A stretch of 64,000 nucleotides of DNA from Megaleporinus macrocephalus (Eukaryota > Chordata > Actinopteri > Characiformes > Anostomidae). Below, piece by piece: positions 60,255 through 64,000 of this stretch (position 1 is the first letter of the stretch; each line of letters begins with the position of its first letter). The stretch spans positions 6,090,538 to 6,154,537 of the forward strand of contig CM038704.1 of assembly GCA_021613375.1 (NCBI GenBank), given 5' to 3'. The notes under the pieces are model-generated. The model was not told where the DNA came from and made no database searches. It saw only the letters and a program-made list of their open reading frames with translations. A program made the translations under genes and the position numbers.

Positions 60255-60297
60255 GTACAACTATATGGAGATAGATAGAGAGATAGATAGATAGACA
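59763..60297. repeat. (GATA)n array with 'aactatatggag' spacers
   Basis: Runs of 8-14 GATA units are separated about eight times by 'taactatatggagata', giving a higher-order repeat of roughly 60 bp. GATA repeats are common in fish. Confidence 0.95.
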
Positions 60298-61496
60298 ATA
60301 AAAACTGTGCTAACGGAAGCAGCAGCTAAATGATAATTGCTAAAATACATTACTTTCCAATCAGAGGTGAGTTCAGTGAGTGAGCGTTAACGAACAGCAA
60401 GTTGTTTAAAAGATGAATATGAGAAACAAAGTTGAATCCTAATGTTTATCAGTCTGGCACTCTGTATGCAGACATAGTGGAGTTTTTCAATCATCAGGCT
60501 AATTTCAGGAAAAACCAGGGCAGCGTCATTAGCACCCAACATAAGTTCCTCGTAAATGCTAACAAGCTAAAGAGATCAGGTTTATTGGCCTTGCATTAAA
60601 CTTCTGTATAATCAGCCCTGAGAGACAGGCTCGTTACGCGGGGCTGTTGTGACTCGTCTGTGCTCCTTTCATTTTGGCTTCGCTCAGACATAATCTGGTT
60701 TGAGGTAGCCTCGAGGCTAATGCACAGGAGGGATGAGATATGGCTGGTATTAATACGACTCTCTATGACGGAATTCCTATAGCGGAGCCGCTAATGTGGA
60801 GTGGGCTGCGGATGCTGCGGTCGATTTATTTCCTTAAGCAAACATGACTGCGTTTTCAGTGGGTTAGCATGGCTAATTTGTCTTACAATTGATATTCGCG
60901 TCACAGCAGTCAGGCTCGTTCATCGTGCAGTCCTTCCCGATTCCTCTAACCGGGCGAGCCGACCTACAAACGTCTGCCCTTGAACTAAAATCACTATAAA
61001 GTATTTTTACCGCGCTTTGTCACGAGCTTTGGTATGTGAGGCTGTGTGGGTTGTCACTGCAAGAGCATACCTCTCTCTCTGTTTATGTCTGCTTTAAAGT
61101 GGATTGAATGCGTCAGGCAGTAAGCACGGCTCCTGCTCCATATACATTTTTTCATTAAAGACAAGGGTTTAAATAGAAATGACACCATGGCCCATATATG
61201 CAGAGCGTTTTGTAACCAGGCTGGTCTTTTTATAACTAGATAGAAGTTAGTAACAACTTGACGTCCCCCCCTCAAAATAACAATGACCTACCAGGTTCAC
61301 AAAACTCTTAAATTAAGGTCCTGTGACATCATTTCACACATCAAAACAAACGTAGTGTACAGGTAGTTAGAAGACGACGGACAGGAGTGGAAGCTCATTA
61401 TCACTACCATTATCATTACAGCTGTGATTTCATTCACCATAGCACACAACCTCCAGTGCTCTACTGCTTTTATACAGTCCTGCAAAATAAAGAACA
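60298..61496. other. Apparently single-copy non-coding DNA
   Basis: No repeat family or exon was recognised. The stretch 60490-61000 has ordinary composition and could be conserved or regulatory. Its two short frames (about 60-73 codons) are unsupported. Confidence 0.4.
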
Positions 61497-61526
61497 AAAG
61501 ATAGATAGATAGACCGACCATCAACT

Positions 61527-61603
<77 letters not shown>

Positions 61604-61662
61604 CCTATCATCAACTATAGATAGATAGACAGATAGATAGATAGATAGATTGACCATCAACT

Positions 61663-61711
<49 letters not shown>

Positions 61712-61742
61712 CCTATCATCAACTATAGATAGACAGACAGAC

Positions 61743-61793
<51 letters not shown>

Positions 61794-61833
61794 GATAACT
61801 ATATGGAGATAGATAGATAACTATATAACTAAA

Positions 61834-61923
<90 letters not shown>

Positions 61924-62002
61924 GATAGATAGATAGATAGATATACAACTATATGGAGATAGATAGAAAGATAGATAGATAGATCTATCATCAACTATGT
62001 AG

Positions 62003-62041
<39 letters not shown>

Positions 62042-62062
62042 CAGACAGACCTATCATCAACT

Positions 62063-62119
<57 letters not shown>

Positions 62120-62120
62120 G
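61497..62120. repeat. (GATA)n array with 'catcaactatag' spacers and a (TA)n run
   Basis: GATA runs are separated by 'gaccatcaactatag' or 'cctatcatcaactatag' six or seven times. A poly(A) run at 61831-61849 continues into (TA)n at 61850-61918. The minus-strand Ile/Tyr/Leu/Ser frames are artefacts. Confidence 0.95.
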
Positions 62121-62279
62121 CCCCCAAGGGGCCCTGGAAGCCCTTAAAATGGAGGGCCCTCGGAAATAAAAATATATTGTATCATAAATGTTGATAGGCA
62201 CTGCACTGCAAAATGTTTTGTACCAGGGGCCCCCTGAGCGCTGGCCCCACTGGCCCGGTCAGTAATCCAGCCATGCTCA
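62121..62279. mobile_element. Probable dispersed repeat fragment
   Basis: Contains 'aaggggccctggaagccctt' and 'aggggccccctgagcgctgg', related GC-rich phrases near each end. The class is unknown. Confidence 0.35.
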
Positions 62280-62777
62280 CAGTGATATACTGAATACAGT
62301 TATACTTAAGTATACTTGGATTATACTGACAAGTAGATAAAAGTCAAAGTACAGTTGGCCCTAATATTTTGATTGAGATATACATAAAAGTATAAGTGTT
62401 CTTGCTCTGCATCCAGTACAATATTTAATGGAAATTTTGATTTATAAAGACTTATAATAATACAATTATGTTTCTTACTCTGATGTTACTCTTATGTTTC
62501 TTACTCTGTCTTGATTATTTTTTTCACTGGTAAGTAAATAAAAGTTGTTAAAGTTAAAAAATAAAACCTAGTCATATACTTTAAAGTGCACAATTAATAT
62601 ATTAATAATTAATATAAGCAGTAAATGAGTATTAGGTTCACTTAAAGAAAACTTACATGTATACTTTCAGTTTAAAACATCAAAACTAGAAGTACTGAGA
62701 GTATATTTACTGTAAATGTGTACTTTCAATAAACTAAAAGTGGGATACCAGTAAATAACTGGTAACTGAAGGGCAAA
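62280..62777. mobile_element. AT-rich repeat, left part, interrupted by a SINE
   Basis: Motifs such as 'acttaagtatacttgg' recall 38490-39170. Similar AT-rich sequence resumes at 63840, after the SINE/minisatellite block, so the SINE probably inserted into it. Confidence 0.4.
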
Positions 62778-63790
62778 TTGATGCTACAGTGGGTAGAACT
62801 GCTGCTTCATGGCAAGACGTGTCTGGGTTTGATTCCCAACCACAGTAACCAGTTCATATTTTCTTTCAGTGTCTGTGTGGAGTCTGTTTGGTCTCCCAGT
62901 GTCTGTGTGGAGTCTGTAAGGTCTCCCAGTGTCTGTGTGGAGTCTGTAAGGTCTCCCAGTGTCTGTGTGGAGTTTGTATGGTCTCCCAGTGTCTGTGTGG
63001 AGTCTGTATGGTCTCCCAGTGTCTGTGTGGAGTCTGTAAGGTCTCCCAGTGTCTGTGTGGAGTCTGTAAGGTCTCCCAGTGTCTGTGTGGAGTCTGTAAG
63101 GTCTCCCAGTGTCTGTGTGGAGTCTGTAAGGTCTCCCAGTGTCTGTGTGGAGTCTGTAAGGTCTCCCAGTGTCTGTGTGGAGTGTGTATGGTCTCCCAGT
63201 GTCTGTGTGGAGTCTGTTTGGTCTCCCAGTGTCTGTGTGGAGTTTGTATGGTCTCCCAGTGTCTGTGTGGAGTCTGTGTGGTCTCCCAGTGTCTGTGTGG
63301 AGTGTGTATGGTCTCCCAGTGTCTGTGTGGAGTGTGTATGGTCTCCCAGTGTCTGTGTGGAGTGTGTATGGTCTCCCAGTGTCTGTGTGGAGTTTGTATG
63401 GTCTCCCAGTGTCTGTGTGGAGTTTGTATGGTCTCCCAGTGCCTGTGTGGAGTTTGTATGGTCTCCCAGTGTCTGTGTGGAGTCTGTAAGGTCTCCCAGT
63501 GTCTGTGTGGAGTCTGTAAGGTCTCCCAGTGTCTGTGTGGAGTCTGTAAGGTCTCCCAGTGTCTGTGTGGAGTCTGTAAGGTCTCCCAGTGTCTGTGTGG
63601 AGTCTGTAAGGTCTCCCAGTGTCTGTGTTGAGCCTGTTTGGTCTCCCAGTGTCTGTGTGGAGTTTGTATGGTCTCCCAGTGTCTGTGTGGAGTCTGTGTG
63701 GTCTCCCAGTGTCTGTGTGGAGCCTGTATCGTGTCCCAGTGTCTGTGTGGGTTTCCTACAACACTCAGAAGACATGCAGTCAGGTGAACG
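62778..63790 (+). mobile_element. SINE expanded from within by a 30-bp minisatellite
   Basis: The head 'ctacagtgggtagaactgct' and 'gggtttgattcccaa' (box B-like) occupy 62790-62840. The SINE tail ('gtgggtttcctacaacactc', 'agacatgcagtcaggtga') follows the array at 63745-63790. Between them lies the 30-bp array, so head and tail of one element flank it. Confidence 0.75.
62868..63750. repeat. 30-bp minisatellite, about 29 copies
   Basis: The unit is 'gtctgtgtggagtctgtaag' plus 'gtctcccagt'; the variable triplet is taag, tatg, tttg or tgtg. Every line of 60 bases holds two exact units. Period 30 leaves 247-344-codon frames open on both strands; they are not genes. The unit itself contains the near-repeat 'tctgtgtggag'/'gtctgt(a/g)', a likely slippage seed. 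Confidence 0.97.
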
Positions 63791-64000
63791 GTGAGAGTGT
63801 GTATGTCTGTGTGCTAATCTTTTTTGAAGATGAATTAACAAACTAGTAAACTAACAGTAAACCCATAAGTTTCCATTTAGTGTAGTTGCAGTACTAAAGA
63901 TGTAAACTGTGTACTTGAGGTCTACTGCTCTTACTTTTAAAGTATACGTTTATAAACTAAAAAGTGGGCTAATTTAGTCTCAAGATGTACTAAAATAGTA
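63791..64000. mobile_element. AT-rich repeat, right part
   Basis: Sequence with 'taaagtatacg' and 'aagatgtactaaaatag' motifs like those at 62280-62777, running off the window end. No gene. Confidence 0.35.

Noticed and set aside
62778..63841. Frames of 247-344 codons with 10-residue repeats on both strands
   Set aside because: The 30-bp array keeps frames open on both strands together. A SINE origin explains it better than a repeat protein.

Overview
This is vertebrate, almost certainly teleost fish, nuclear DNA. The evidence is two spliced vertebrate genes with canonical GT/AG introns, plus dense Tc1/mariner and hAT transposon remnants, LINE and SINE fragments of types common in fish, and very many micro- and minisatellites. 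There is no bacterial-style gene packing. Nearly all long open frames lie in tandem repeats whose unit length or base composition avoids stop codons, and they are not genes.

Two genes are supported. (1) The last four coding exons of rims4 (a RIM-family synaptic C2-domain protein) lie on the + strand at 21754-30702 and encode 190 residues. The first roughly 79 residues of the family protein are not found and probably lie upstream of the window. About 5.5 kb of mostly non-coding sequence follows the stop; it could be a long 3' UTR and holds a 235-bp tandem repeat and a large foldback palindrome. (2) A complete two-exon abra gene (STARS, the muscle actin-binding Rho-activating protein) lies on the - strand at 43029-46702 and encodes 346 residues. 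The genes face each other tail to tail. They share no pathway: rims4 acts at presynaptic or secretory sites and abra in muscle actin/SRF signalling. Their linkage echoes the RIMS2-ABRA linkage on human 8q.

Layout: 1-7700, transposon remnants (a duplicated 'agtaggcgagcg' family and two hAT elements with 8-bp target duplications). 7700-14100, simple repeats: GATG arrays, CTTT, 2 kb of GA-rich DNA and a 1.8-kb 39-bp minisatellite. 14100-21050, further minisatellites in a SINE head and in a LINE 3' end. 21754-30702, rims4 exons, with introns filled by minisatellites, a Tc1 MITE and an hAT element. 30703-36250, possible rims4 3' UTR. 36660-38210, LINE, SINE and Tc1 transposase fragments. 41450-43890, transposon DNA closely flanking abra exon 2. 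43029-46702, abra. 47500-54000, repeats plus one island (50860-51380) that looks single-copy. 54086-56510, GA-rich higher-order repeat. 57440-59340, hAT and MITE cluster. 59760-62120, GATA arrays. 62280-64000, a transposon holding a SINE that has grown into a 0.9-kb 30-bp minisatellite.

The main theme is that at least four and perhaps six of the large minisatellites sit inside, or start within, recognisable transposable elements whose head and tail still flank the array. I found no new enzymatic or defence system. All family names were assigned by eye without database searches.
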